This document shows positions 44,125-52,806 of a DNA stretch of 64,000 nucleotides, piece after piece. Where the stretch lies: NCBI GenBank assembly GCA_008330645.1, contig VLTN01000005.1:372001-436000 (forward strand), given 5' to 3'. The position numbers were made by a program, and so were the translations under genes. Below the pieces are notes generated by a model. It had not been told where the DNA came from and ran no database searches. It saw nothing but the letters and a program-made list of their open reading frames with translations. Source of the stretch: Cafeteria roenbergensis (Eukaryota > Sar > Bigyra > Bicosoecida > Cafeteriaceae). Numbering within the stretch: the stretch's first letter is position 1; each line of letters begins with the position of its first letter.

Positions 44125-44700
44125 TCACGCGTCGCCAGGGAACCAAACGTCCCCTGGAAGCGGCTTGATGTCGCCGGCAAAGCCGTCCAGAAAACGGATC
44201 TCCCAGTCGTCCCCGTGCTTCGTGGCCCGCAGACGCAGCTCCAGGGCATCCATGGGGCTCGCGCGCCCCTCGCAGTCGCTGCCAGGAGGCTCTGCTGTCC
44301 CCTCGGGGACGCTGGGCGCAAAGGGGTTGAGGCACGGCGTCAGCGCCACGGCCATGGACACCTCGAACACGTCTCCGGCCCGGCGCGCCGCGTTCAGCTT
44401 GGCAAGCACGTAACGGAACTTGTTGCCAGTCTTCTGGTTGATGTTGGTCAGCGCCGCAGCAGCTGCGCGCTCGACCGCTCCCGCGAGCGGAGCCGGCTTC
44501 CAGCCCGCGGTTGGGCCGTTCTTGATCGACTCCAGCTGCTTGGCCATCCTCTCCGCCTCCTCGATGTCGGCCATCGCATGGAACAGCCCGAGGGTGTTAT
44601 CCCCGTCCATCTTGGCTCCCAGCGACGCTTGGGAGCGCTGAAGGCGCGCAGCAGCCGCGCCGAGCAAGGACAGCGCGACGACCGCGCCAATCCCGCGCAT
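44125..44700 (-). CDS. Small secreted protein, cystatin-like fold possible
   Basis: 191 residues from ATG 44700. MRGIGAVVALSLLGAAAARL is a clear signal peptide, which is why this start is chosen over an upstream in-frame start. The mature part has a helix-rich segment (HAMADIEEAERMAKQLESIKNG), then KFRYVLAKLNAARRAGDVFEVSMAVALTPCLNP, a strand pattern like that of cystatin-type proteins (KYxxVxxxxxQVVAGxxY...C). A C-terminal stretch rich in acidic residues (DVWFPGDA) follows. There are two Cys residues in the mature chain, possibly a disulfide. No catalytic motif is visible and the cystatin link is weak; a secreted or endomembrane-lumen role is the safest inference. It is divergent from another secreted-protein gene, 209 bp away. 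Confidence 0.6.
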   Translation of the reverse strand: MRGIGAVVALSLLGAAAARLQRSQASLGAKMDGDNTLGLFHAMADIEEAERMAKQLESIKNGPTAGWKPAPLAGAVERAAAAALTNINQKTGNKFRYVLAKLNAARRAGDVFEVSMAVALTPCLNPFAPSVPEGTAEPPGSDCEGRASPMDALELRLRATKHGDDWEIRFLDGFAGDIKPLPGDVWFPGDA

Positions 44701-44909
44701 GGCGGCCTTCCAGCGGAGCCCTTGGACCTCTGCACACCTCCTGCGGCGACCCTGTGGCGGCTGCGCTCGCTCGCCGAGGCGCGGGAGTGGGCGCGGCTTG
44801 CCCGCGATGCAGAGCCGAGTCACTCATGGCGTCCAAGCCCCGGCGTGGCCAGTCCGTGCGTTGGCGCCGGCAGCCCGGGTTTTCACTCCCCCGCCAAGGC
44901 TGTGTGGGG
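44701..44909. promoter_or_regulatory. Shared promoter of two divergent secreted-protein genes
   Basis: 209 bp between the start codons of two genes that both encode signal peptides, so co-expression is possible. No TATA box or other recognisable element is seen. Confidence 0.35.
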
Positions 44910-45962
44910 ATGAGGACGCCGTCTGCGCTGTTCGCGGCAGCACTGGCGGCCGCAGGCGTGCTTATGTCAGAGGCGAGGGGCAACGAGTGGAACAACCCGG
45001 GCCGGTCGTACGTGTTTGAGCCCCCCGCGGAGGACCCCGACCGCTCTTTCCAGCCGGAGCTGGAGCACATGCCGGAAGGATTTGCCGCGGACATTGAGGG
45101 CGCCATGGTGACCATTGGGGAGTTCCACGGGTGCGCCATCGAGGCCGTCGAGAACGCGGAAGCCGGGGGCGAGCTGGTGTGCTGGCGCAGCGGGCGCGAC
45201 AAGGAGGGGCTGCTGCAGGTGCCTGATGGCATTTTCGTGCAGGTCAGCGCGGGCCGGCACCACACGTGCGCAATTCGCGAGGACGAGCGGCTGGTGTGCT
45301 GGGGCAAGGAAGACTGGGTCAAGAGCCCGCCCGCCGGCGCCTTTGTGCAGGTGTCCAGCGGCACTTCGCACGCGTGCGGGGTGCGCAAGGACGGCGCGCT
45401 CAAGTGCTTTGGGATGTGCCCGCTCGGGGCCTGCGACGCCCCGGCCGGGGAGTTCGTTCAGGTGTCGCTGGCCGGGCACGCCGGGTGCGGAGTCCTTGTG
45501 AATGGCTCGGCCGCGTGCTGGGGCCACGGCTCCTCCGGGCCGACCGGGTTCGGCGGCGCCAACCTGCCGCGCGGGGTGCAGTTCACGCAGGTGAGCCTGT
45601 CGACGTCGCGCACGGCGTGCGGCCTGACGGTGAACTCGAGCATGGTGTGCTGGGGCCGCATCACAGCCCACCCCGACGACGGCCAGCTCTTTGTGCGGGA
45701 GGGCACCTTCGCCATGGTCAGCGCCGGCCACAACGTCTACTGCGGACTGCGCGCGGATCTCACGCTGTCCTGCGACGGCAACGTGTTCCACCTCGGCCGG
45801 AACGACCCGAGGGCCCCGCCCAAGACCACGCAGTGGACGGAAGTCACCACTCGCCACTCCACAGTGTGCGCGATTGAGCTTGACGAGCCGCACGCGGTGC
45901 AGTGTTGGGGCGGGGGCATCGCAAACGCGATGCCCGAGCAGCCCATTTACGCCGCTGCTTGA
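44910..45962 (+). CDS. Secreted RCC1/BLIP-II-like seven-bladed beta-propeller protein
   Basis: 350 residues from ATG 44910. MRTPSALFAAALAAAGVLMSEARG is a signal peptide ending in a plausible cleavage site, which decides the start over an upstream in-frame ATG at 44826. Seven repeats follow, each of the form F-x-x-V-S-x-G-x-x-x-x-C-x-(L/I/V)-x-x-x-x-x-x-x-C-W-G. Examples are FVQVSAGRHHTCAIREDERL, FVQVSSGTSHACGVRKDG and FTQVSLSTSRTACGLTVNSS. Seven blades equal a complete RCC1-type propeller. Nearly every blade has a pair of Cys about 10-15 residues apart, suggesting one disulfide per blade, consistent with secretion. The mature N-terminus (GNEWNNPGRSYVFEPPAEDP) is acidic and unique. RCC1's GTPase-exchange function is not implied; ligand-binding or surface roles are more likely. 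Confidence 0.82.
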   Translation: MRTPSALFAAALAAAGVLMSEARGNEWNNPGRSYVFEPPAEDPDRSFQPELEHMPEGFAADIEGAMVTIGEFHGCAIEAVENAEAGGELVCWRSGRDKEGLLQVPDGIFVQVSAGRHHTCAIREDERLVCWGKEDWVKSPPAGAFVQVSSGTSHACGVRKDGALKCFGMCPLGACDAPAGEFVQVSLAGHAGCGVLVNGSAACWGHGSSGPTGFGGANLPRGVQFTQVSLSTSRTACGLTVNSSMVCWGRITAHPDDGQLFVREGTFAMVSAGHNVYCGLRADLTLSCDGNVFHLGRNDPRAPPKTTQWTEVTTRHSTVCAIELDEPHAVQCWGGGIANAMPEQPIYAAA

Positions 45963-46384
45963 GCCCGCACAGCGCGCGGCTGCCAGGGGCGGCAAGACGT
46001 GGTACGAGTGGGTGTGCGCGACCAGCAAACACAACATGCGTCACGCGTGGCTGCGGCGAGGCTGCCAGGCCTGCCGGCAGAGTAGGGGCGGCGCGCTGCC
46101 AGCGATTGCAACAGCTCATTCAACTATCACAAACGAGCAGCCGGGCGACCGGGGCCTCGTCCTCCGCCCAGGCCCTTGCTTCTCGAGGCTCGCTGCTCGG
46201 CCGGCCGATCTGCCAGCCCGGGGTCGTGCTCGGCGAGGGGCAGCCCGTGGGTCCGGAGCACCCGGGAAAGTCTGGCGGCCGCAGCTCGGCGTCAACCCCA
46301 GGCCGCTTCAAGCGCGGACTCCAGCGGGCACCGAGCCGTGGTGCACGCTGCCCCCTGACTGGCGTGGGCAACGCCGCCTGAGAA
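45963..46384. other. Intergenic region upstream of the sorting nexin gene
   Basis: 422 bp between two plus-strand genes, holding the RCC1-like 3' end and the sorting nexin promoter. A gtgggtgtgcg stretch lies at about 46008-46018, just after the first stop. No gene is supported. Confidence 0.4.
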
Positions 46385-49300
46385 ATGCCCTCGGGCGCGG
46401 AAGGCGGCGACTCGTCGTGGTGGTGGGGAGCAGGGCCGTGGGTGACTCTGGCGCTGCTTTGTGTGCTCGTCGCGGTGGGACTCAGTGTTGGAAGGTCGCT
46501 GGTCCAGGCCGCATGGGACCGCTGGGAAGAAGAGCAGGAGGCCTACTGGCTAAAAAAGCTGGAGGACAGCTACGGGCTGGTGCCGCTTTCGCGAATGGCG
46601 GCGAGTGCGCCGAGCGAGCACGGGGTCAGTGCCGCGTACCACACCGCCGACAACTGGCAGGACGCCCGGATGGCTGCCTCGGGGCAGCTTCCTGCCATGT
46701 CAGCACAGGACGTTCGCCGGATGCGCGCTGCGCCCCCTGGCTCGCTCGCGGCAATGCTTGCCGCGGCCTTCGACTCGCCGGGTTCCAGCTCCAGCGGGGC
46801 GGTTCCGCTGTGCCCCCCGCCCGCTGAGCTCATCCAAGCCGAGTGGGGCGTCGCGCCCGCAATCGCCGAGGAAGTCGGCGAGGTGGTGGAGCTCGTGGTG
46901 CGAGACTTCGTGGACGTGTGGTACGTCGGCGCGCTGACTGGCGACCGCGAGTTTCGGGACCAGTTGCGGGCAGTTGTCGCATCGGCGATCGGGGCGCTCT
47001 TGGCCCGGCTGGCGCAGTTTGACGCGGTCTCGTGGCTGGTCGAGGACGTTCTGGACGTGGTTCACGACCACCTCGAGCTGCTGGCACAGGCCCAGGCCGC
47101 AGCAGCGCGCAGCCGGACCGGCCTCTTTGAAGGGCTCTCCGTAGCCAGGCAGGTCGAGAGGGCCAGGAGGAGGCGGGCGATGCGCGCCCAGAAGCGGGCG
47201 TGGCTGCAGGAGGAGGCGCGAGCGGCTGCGGCTGCGGCTGCGGGGGCGGGGGCGGGGGCCGGAGCAGGTGCCGGCAGCCGCGCGGACGGCGAAGACTCAG
47301 CAGAGCGCAGCCTGCGCGCAGGCACCGCCGCTGCAAGCGGCGTCTCAGGCAGTAGCAGCAGCCGCAACGCTCGTGCGGGAGAGGTGCCGCCGACAGGCGA
47401 GCCTGCCGCCAGCGATAGCGCCACCGCAGCAGCGGCGTCAAGCGCTGCCTCGTCGTCCTGCTCGCCGTCCCAACCGCACGGCGGGCCGCCCCCGCCCTCT
47501 GCTGGATCAGCCGGGGGGCCCGTGCGGTACGCGGACGAGGACATGGGTGCGAGCTGCGCCGGGCAGCTGGCCGCCGACGCAGAAGCGGCCCGCGATGCCT
47601 CCAGCAGAATGGACCCCGGGGCTCAGTCTCTGGACGAAGCTGCGACGCTGCCAGAGTCGATGACGTCGGCGGAGCGTCAGCGGGCGGCCGCGGTCGCGGC
47701 CGCGCTGGTGTCCGACCCCGAGCTGCGAGCAAGGCTCCACCCCGCCGCCGCGGGCCGCGCTGGCAGCGAGAGCGCCCGCCATGCGAGCGACACGGCCAAG
47801 GTGGGCATGCCTGGGGAGAGGCCCAAGACTGCTGCCGTGAGCGGAGTTGCCGACGCGGAGTTCGCGCACCTGCGGCGGCTGCTGCCTCGTCTGCTGGCCA
47901 CGCTCCTGCCCGGCGAAGAGCTCGGGTCGCCGCTGGTGGGGCTCCTGGTGCGGGAGCTGGTGGCGGGCGCAGTGATGCGCAACGCGATGGGCACGCTGAG
48001 CTGCGACAGCGTCAACTGCATCCTCCTGGGGTTCCTGGCGCCTGAGGACTACGCTTACCGCCGGGCATATGGCATGACCGGACCGCTGGAGGCGGAGGCT
48101 GCGGGGGTGCAGCCGCCCACAGCGGCGGCGTCTGCTGCGGCGTCTGCGGCGGCGACGACGGCGGCGCCCCCTGTCTCCAGGCAGCAGCGGCAGCCGGCGG
48201 CGACGGCCGGCACGCCTGGCGCCGGAGGCCCCGCGTCACGCGTGGCTGCGGCGGTGGCATCGGCCGCCGCGATGGCTGGTCCGGCTGCTCGAGACGCCCC
48301 TGCCGAGGAGACCGGCACCGCATCGCACTCGTCTTCCGCAGGCGCCGCTGCGCTGCCCGCTGCTGCTGCTGGGACGGGCACGTTGGCTGGCAGCCGCCAG
48401 CCGCGCGCTGGCTCGGCAGGAGGCCACGTGCCAGGCCTGGCGGACAGCGCTGCGGGGGCGGCTGCCGCTGCTCACGGCGCGGCGAGGCAGGCTGCCGCTG
48501 CCGGCGCTGCGGCGGCCGTGGCGGGCGACGTGCCCGTCACCGCGTCGGCAGCACCGGGCGCCTCTGCGGCGGCGAATGTGCCGCCAAGCGGTGCCCCTGG
48601 CCTTGCCGCCACCGGCGCAGCCGCTGGCGGCGGCGCTGGTAGCCGATCAGACTGGGCGAGGGGCCGCGGTCTCGTTGCCGTGTTCCGGGGGGCCTCCCCC
48701 TCGGCAGCGACGAGCGCGCTGGCCGGGCTCGGCCCGGGCGTGGCTGTGGCGTTTTGCGACGAGGCATGCGCCGTCGGGGCTGACGGCCGCCCCGCAGCCG
48801 TTGCGGTCGCCTTCTCGCCGATTCGCGGTGTCCTTCCCGGGGGCATTCAAACGGCAACCGCAACTGCCGAGCCGAGCGGCGGCTGGCGCATGGAGGCCGG
48901 CCCCGCGACGTCGCTCGACGGCGCGGCACTGCCCACATCCGTCGAGACGGCCTCGCTCGACGACGGCGTTCACGCGCTGCTGCGCGGCCGCGTGCACCGA
49001 GTCCTTGTGCCCACAGCCGCTCCGGCAGCGGCAAGCTCGGCCCTGCCGCGGCTGGGAGGGGTCGCGGCCCGGCTGGTGCCGCTTCAGCAGTTTTGCACTG
49101 GGCCGGAGGCCAGCCCGGCGCTGAGCGGCGTCGGCGCCCCGGCCGGCGCCCCCCCGCCCCAGGAGCTTCTTCCCAGCGCCGCTGTGTCGATGGCCGACCT
49201 CCTCGGCGGCGTCTCCCTCGTGCCGCAGATACCCACCTTGCCCGCCGCACCGACCAAGCCTGGAGCGGCCGCGCCAGAAGCCAGCGCAGCGGCCGCGCCA

Positions 49301-52300
49301 GCCGCGCCCGCTACGGCGGGCGCAACGCAGAGACTGCCTCCAAAGGGACCAGCCCTTGGCAGGCTTCCGGCGATCGACGAGGAGACTGAGCGACCGGCCG
49401 GAGGAGCGATCTCGCCGGCCGGTGCTGGTGCCTCTGCCGCCCGGCGCAGGGACAAGGAGGCCCTTCCCGCTGTGGTGAACCCGGCGGCGGCTGGGAGTGG
49501 TGGCGGCCTGGGCGCGGTGGCCGGTGCTGTGGCGGGAGAGCGGCCACGGCCGTCTGCCATTTTGGGAATGCGGGCCGTGTCCACTGTCAAGCGACAGCTC
49601 GAGGGCGACCTGCGCGCGATGGGAAGGAGACCGGCCGGTGACGGCGAGCGGCGCGTGACTTGGAGCACGGGTGACGGGGGCACGGGCAACGCAGCGAGCG
49701 ACGGAGAGTGCTCAGACGATGCAGCGGCAGCAATGGCAGCCGCAGAGCTGGGCGCTGTAGGCAGCCCCCGAACCAGCACCGGCACCGGCGCTGGCGCTGG
49801 CAGCAACAGCGGCGGCGGTGGCGGTGGGCCCGGCCCTGTCACGCCGGAGCGCGCGCTCGCCAGCCACGCCTCCCGTGGGGGCAGCGCTCGTCGGCTGGGC
49901 GCCGACCCGCTGCGAGCGGGCCGCTTGTCGGAGAGCGCGCCGTCGTCCGCCAGAGGCAAGCCCCGCAGGCAGATGTCGGCCCCTGTGGGGGCGTGGGGGT
50001 CGCTGGGAATCGAGTCAGCTGCGGCCTGCTCGAGCAGCTCCGAGTCTGGCTCGGAGGACGACGCATGGGGGGTCGCTCTCGGGGACGACGCAGCGGTTGG
50101 CTGGGCCGATGGTGACGGCCCCGGCCGCGGGCCCGACCGCCGCACCTCTGCCCTCATCGACGACGTGGCGAGGGCGTTCGGCTCCGTCTTCAAGAACAAG
50201 GCGGCTGCCGCTCGCAAGGCCGCCGCGGCGGCAGCGGCAGCCAGGGCAGCGGGGGGAGGGCAGGCCTCCGCGCTGGCGGCGTCGCTCGCCTGGCGTCACA
50301 GCCATTTTCAGTCGATGCAGCGCCGTGTGCTGCGGAAGCTGCGCACCAGGCCCCTCCCGCACTCCCTGGCCGAGCGCCGCGTGTTGCTGCACCCCAGGCC
50401 AGCGCTCATCGCGGCCGTGGAGTCAGCCTTTGTGGACAGGGCGGGCAAGAACCAGGCAGAGGACGAGGTCGTGGGCGCCTCGCCAGACGTCAAGCCTGCC
50501 GCCGCGGAGCGAGCGGCCGCGCGGCGGGAATCGGGGGCGTCGGCCGCGCGGTCGGGGCTGGCGGCGGAGCCCGGGCACGGGGCTGGGTCGAGCTTCAGCG
50601 AAGGGCAGGTGCCGCTGCGTCGCGCGTCGTCGGCCGCGGCGAGCACGGACAGCGCGGCGACGAGAGCTGGCGCGGACGCGAGCAAAGGCAAGGCCCTCAT
50701 CACGCGCGGGCTGTCAACCCGCGCCGTGGTGCGATACACGGTGGTGGTCGAGGAGGTCGGCCGGCTGCGGTGGCGAGTGCCGCTGCGATACAGCGACTTC
50801 TTCGCCGTGAACCAGGCGCTCAAGGAGGCGCTCCCTGGGTTCAAGGTCCCGTTCCCGCCCAAGAGCGCGGCCAGGAGCATGTTCGGGGGGGGGCTGGGGG
50901 ACTCGTTCGTGCGCGAGCGCCGGCTCAAGCTCAACGCCTGGCTGGAGGCCGTGCTGCGGCACCCGAGGGCATTTGCCTGCGCCGAGGTGCGGGCGCTTCT
51001 GAGTCCCCGGCGGAACACGACTGTGGAGCGCGTGCGTGGCGTGGCTGACCTGTCGGCGGGGTCCGTGGCAGCTTCCGAGGCGCGGGCGCGAGGCGGGGCC
51101 ATGCACAGCAGGCTGGGCAGCGGCAGCACGAGCGGCAGCAGCACCGGCCGCGCCGAGGTCGTGTCGGGAACACGGGCGCTCGACCATGCGCTCCAGATCC
51201 GCGGGCGGGGAAGCGAGGGGCAGGCGGTGTCGGCCTCCGTCAGCTCGACTGGGCCGCTAGCCAGCGCGGCCGAGCTGACGATGGAGGGCTTGCGGCAGCT
51301 GCGTGCGCCCACGGTGGCGGACGCGGCTGAGAGCGCCGCCGGTGCCTGCTGCGCGGTGTTCGTGGCCATGAGGGAGTGGGACTCCGTGTGCGTCTGGCCC
51401 TTTGGCCAGCGGCTCGCCTGGCGGGAGGGCATCCTGGCCGATGGCGAGGACGAAGAGGGCGGCGATGACGGCCCAGACGGCGCCTCTGCAGGGGATGGCG
51501 TCGATGGTGACGATTCCTTGGACCCCGCCGCGGTGGAGGCCGCCGCGAGGCTTCGCCGAAGAGGCAGGGCTGCGTCGGCCGCAGCGCTGTCCCCCGCAGG
51601 CGGCGGCGCATCGTCACCGGCCGCATCGGGGGCAGCTTCGCTTGCCATGGGGATCGCCTCGCCGCCGCCGCAGTGGCGGCGGGTTGTGCGCCACGGGGAG
51701 CTCCGCAGGCGGCCGATCCGACTGAGCCCGGCGCAGCTCGTGCAGGTGGAGGGCGCCGCCTTCGGGCTTCTGGCCTCGTTGCTGGGGCGAAAGGGCCAGG
51801 GCTTCATGCGGCGAAACCTGCTGGCGCTGCTGCGGCGTGTGGGCCGCACGGTGTACAGTGGCACCATGGCGAAGGGAATCAAGGCATCCATCCTCCAGCT
51901 CACGTCCGTGCCTCAGATCGCCTCCTACGTCGGCATGATCAAGGAGGCCGTGTGGCCGGGGGGAGTGTTCCCGACCTCGTGGCCCCTCCGCATGCCGGAC
52001 GACGAGTTCGACACCAGGGACGCCCTCCTGCTGGGGCTGTTGGACTCCATTCCTGCTTCGCTCTACAGCCTCCTGGGTCGGAGCCAAATGGTGCGCGCCG
52101 TGGTGCAGCTTCACACCGCTGTCAACTGCGCGCCCCTCATGCGCAGCCTCGCCTACACGCTGCTAGATACGCTCTTCCAGAGGCTGGTGCCCGCCCCGCC
52201 GGCGATGGCGGCTGAGGCCCCACGCCCCACGCCAGCGCAGAAGCCGAGGGCTGGCGCAGCAGCAGCTGGTGCAGCGGCACCAGCGGCAGCGGAAACAGCC

Positions 52301-52540
52301 CCCAAGCAGGCCAGCACCACGCCGGTGCGGCGAGCAGCGACGAGCAACTCGGCAGCGGGAAGCGCGCACCGCACGCCGCGGTCGTCGGGCTCAGGCATGC
52401 TTCCCACGCTCAACCTGTTCGGCAGGGCGCCAGCCGCGGCGGCAGTGCCCGGGGACGGCCCGCGGCGGCGGTCCGCCCCTCCCGCTCGCGAGGCCAAGCG
52501 CGCAGCAGACAAGCCCGAAGCGGGGACGACTACCAAGTAG
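46385..52540 (+). CDS. PXA-PX-Nexin_C sorting nexin (SNX13/14/19/25-like)
   Basis: 2,051 residues, intronless, from ATG 46385. A membrane helix lies at residues 17-38 (GPWVTLALLCVLVAVGLSVG). The PXA domain begins near 148 (AEWGVAPAIAEEVGEVVELVVRDF) and resumes near 489 (EFAHLRRLLPRLLATLLPGEELGSP...SCDSVNCILLGF) after a 230-residue low-complexity insert. A phosphoinositide-binding PX domain lies at about 1444-1540 (RAVVRYTVVVEEVG...YSDFFAVNQALKEALPGFKVPFPPK). The Nexin_C domain is at about 1786-1932 (FMRRNLLALLRRVGRTVYSG...LDSIPASLYSLLGRSQMVRA). No clear RGS domain is seen between PXA and PX; that span (560-1440) is disordered Ala/Gly/Ser. The family tethers endoplasmic reticulum to endosomes, lipid droplets or vacuole (yeast Mdm1). 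The large disordered inserts are unusual. Confidence 0.87.
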   Translation: MPSGAEGGDSSWWWGAGPWVTLALLCVLVAVGLSVGRSLVQAAWDRWEEEQEAYWLKKLEDSYGLVPLSRMAASAPSEHGVSAAYHTADNWQDARMAASGQLPAMSAQDVRRMRAAPPGSLAAMLAAAFDSPGSSSSGAVPLCPPPAELIQAEWGVAPAIAEEVGEVVELVVRDFVDVWYVGALTGDREFRDQLRAVVASAIGALLARLAQFDAVSWLVEDVLDVVHDHLELLAQAQAAAARSRTGLFEGLSVARQVERARRRRAMRAQKRAWLQEEARAAAAAAAGAGAGAGAGAGSRADGEDSAERSLRAGTAAASGVSGSSSSRNARAGEVPPTGEPAASDSATAAAASSAASSSCSPSQPHGGPPPPSAGSAGGPVRYADEDMGASCAGQLAADAEAARDASSRMDPGAQSLDEAATLPESMTSAERQRAAAVAAALVSDPELRARLHPAAAGRAGSESARHASDTAKVGMPGERPKTAAVSGVADAEFAHLRRLLPRLLATLLPGEELGSPLVGLLVRELVAGAVMRNAMGTLSCDSVNCILLGFLAPEDYAYRRAYGMTGPLEAEAAGVQPPTAAASAAASAAATTAAPPVSRQQRQPAATAGTPGAGGPASRVAAAVASAAAMAGPAARDAPAEETGTASHSSSAGAAALPAAAAGTGTLAGSRQPRAGSAGGHVPGLADSAAGAAAAAHGAARQAAAAGAAAAVAGDVPVTASAAPGASAAANVPPSGAPGLAATGAAAGGGAGSRSDWARGRGLVAVFRGASPSAATSALAGLGPGVAVAFCDEACAVGADGRPAAVAVAFSPIRGVLPGGIQTATATAEPSGGWRMEAGPATSLDGAALPTSVETASLDDGVHALLRGRVHRVLVPTAAPAAASSALPRLGGVAARLVPLQQFCTGPEASPALSGVGAPAGAPPPQELLPSAAVSMADLLGGVSLVPQIPTLPAAPTKPGAAAPEASAAAAPAAPATAGATQRLPPKGPALGRLPAIDEETERPAGGAISPAGAGASAARRRDKEALPAVVNPAAAGSGGGLGAVAGAVAGERPRPSAILGMRAVSTVKRQLEGDLRAMGRRPAGDGERRVTWSTGDGGTGNAASDGECSDDAAAAMAAAELGAVGSPRTSTGTGAGAGSNSGGGGGGPGPVTPERALASHASRGGSARRLGADPLRAGRLSESAPSSARGKPRRQMSAPVGAWGSLGIESAAACSSSSESGSEDDAWGVALGDDAAVGWADGDGPGRGPDRRTSALIDDVARAFGSVFKNKAAAARKAAAAAAAARAAGGGQASALAASLAWRHSHFQSMQRRVLRKLRTRPLPHSLAERRVLLHPRPALIAAVESAFVDRAGKNQAEDEVVGASPDVKPAAAERAAARRESGASAARSGLAAEPGHGAGSSFSEGQVPLRRASSAAASTDSAATRAGADASKGKALITRGLSTRAVVRYTVVVEEVGRLRWRVPLRYSDFFAVNQALKEALPGFKVPFPPKSAARSMFGGGLGDSFVRERRLKLNAWLEAVLRHPRAFACAEVRALLSPRRNTTVERVRGVADLSAGSVAASEARARGGAMHSRLGSGSTSGSSTGRAEVVSGTRALDHALQIRGRGSEGQAVSASVSSTGPLASAAELTMEGLRQLRAPTVADAAESAAGACCAVFVAMREWDSVCVWPFGQRLAWREGILADGEDEEGGDDGPDGASAGDGVDGDDSLDPAAVEAAARLRRRGRAASAAALSPAGGGASSPAASGAASLAMGIASPPPQWRRVVRHGELRRRPIRLSPAQLVQVEGAAFGLLASLLGRKGQGFMRRNLLALLRRVGRTVYSGTMAKGIKASILQLTSVPQIASYVGMIKEAVWPGGVFPTSWPLRMPDDEFDTRDALLLGLLDSIPASLYSLLGRSQMVRAVVQLHTAVNCAPLMRSLAYTLLDTLFQRLVPAPPAMAAEAPRPTPAQKPRAGAAAAGAAAPAAAETAPKQASTTPVRRAATSNSAAGSAHRTPRSSGSGMLPTLNLFGRAPAAAAVPGDGPRRRSAPPAREAKRAADKPEAGTTTK

Positions 52541-52806
52541 GGCTGTTGCTCGCCGAGTGCGCCCGGACACGGACGGCGGAAACTGTGTCACTGCGCTTGG
52601 GAGACACACACACACTCTCTCTGTGTGTGCGTGCGTGTGCGTGCCTTCCTGTGTGGATGGGCGATTCGCGTCGGAATTGGCGCCAAGCGCGCCAGCAGGC
52701 CCTTCGAGCAGCGAGACGCCACCGAGCAGTCCACACGAACACTCCGTCGATGCGCAAGCGAGGGCCAGCCAGCGCCACACCACGGGGATAACTCCGCTGC
52801 GCACAC
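52541..52806. other. Intergenic region between convergent genes with CA and GT runs in inverted order
   Basis: 266 bp. A CA run at 52604-52614 is followed by ctctctct and a GT run at 52622-52641, so each of the two convergent genes has a TG-rich stretch on its own strand downstream of its stop (82-101 nt for the sorting nexin; about 193 nt for NUP155). The two runs could pair as a hairpin in RNA. Confidence 0.7.

Noticed and set aside
44826-44910. Upstream ATG for the RCC1-like protein
   Set aside because: The downstream ATG at 44910 gives an N-terminal signal peptide; the longer form would place a basic stretch before it.
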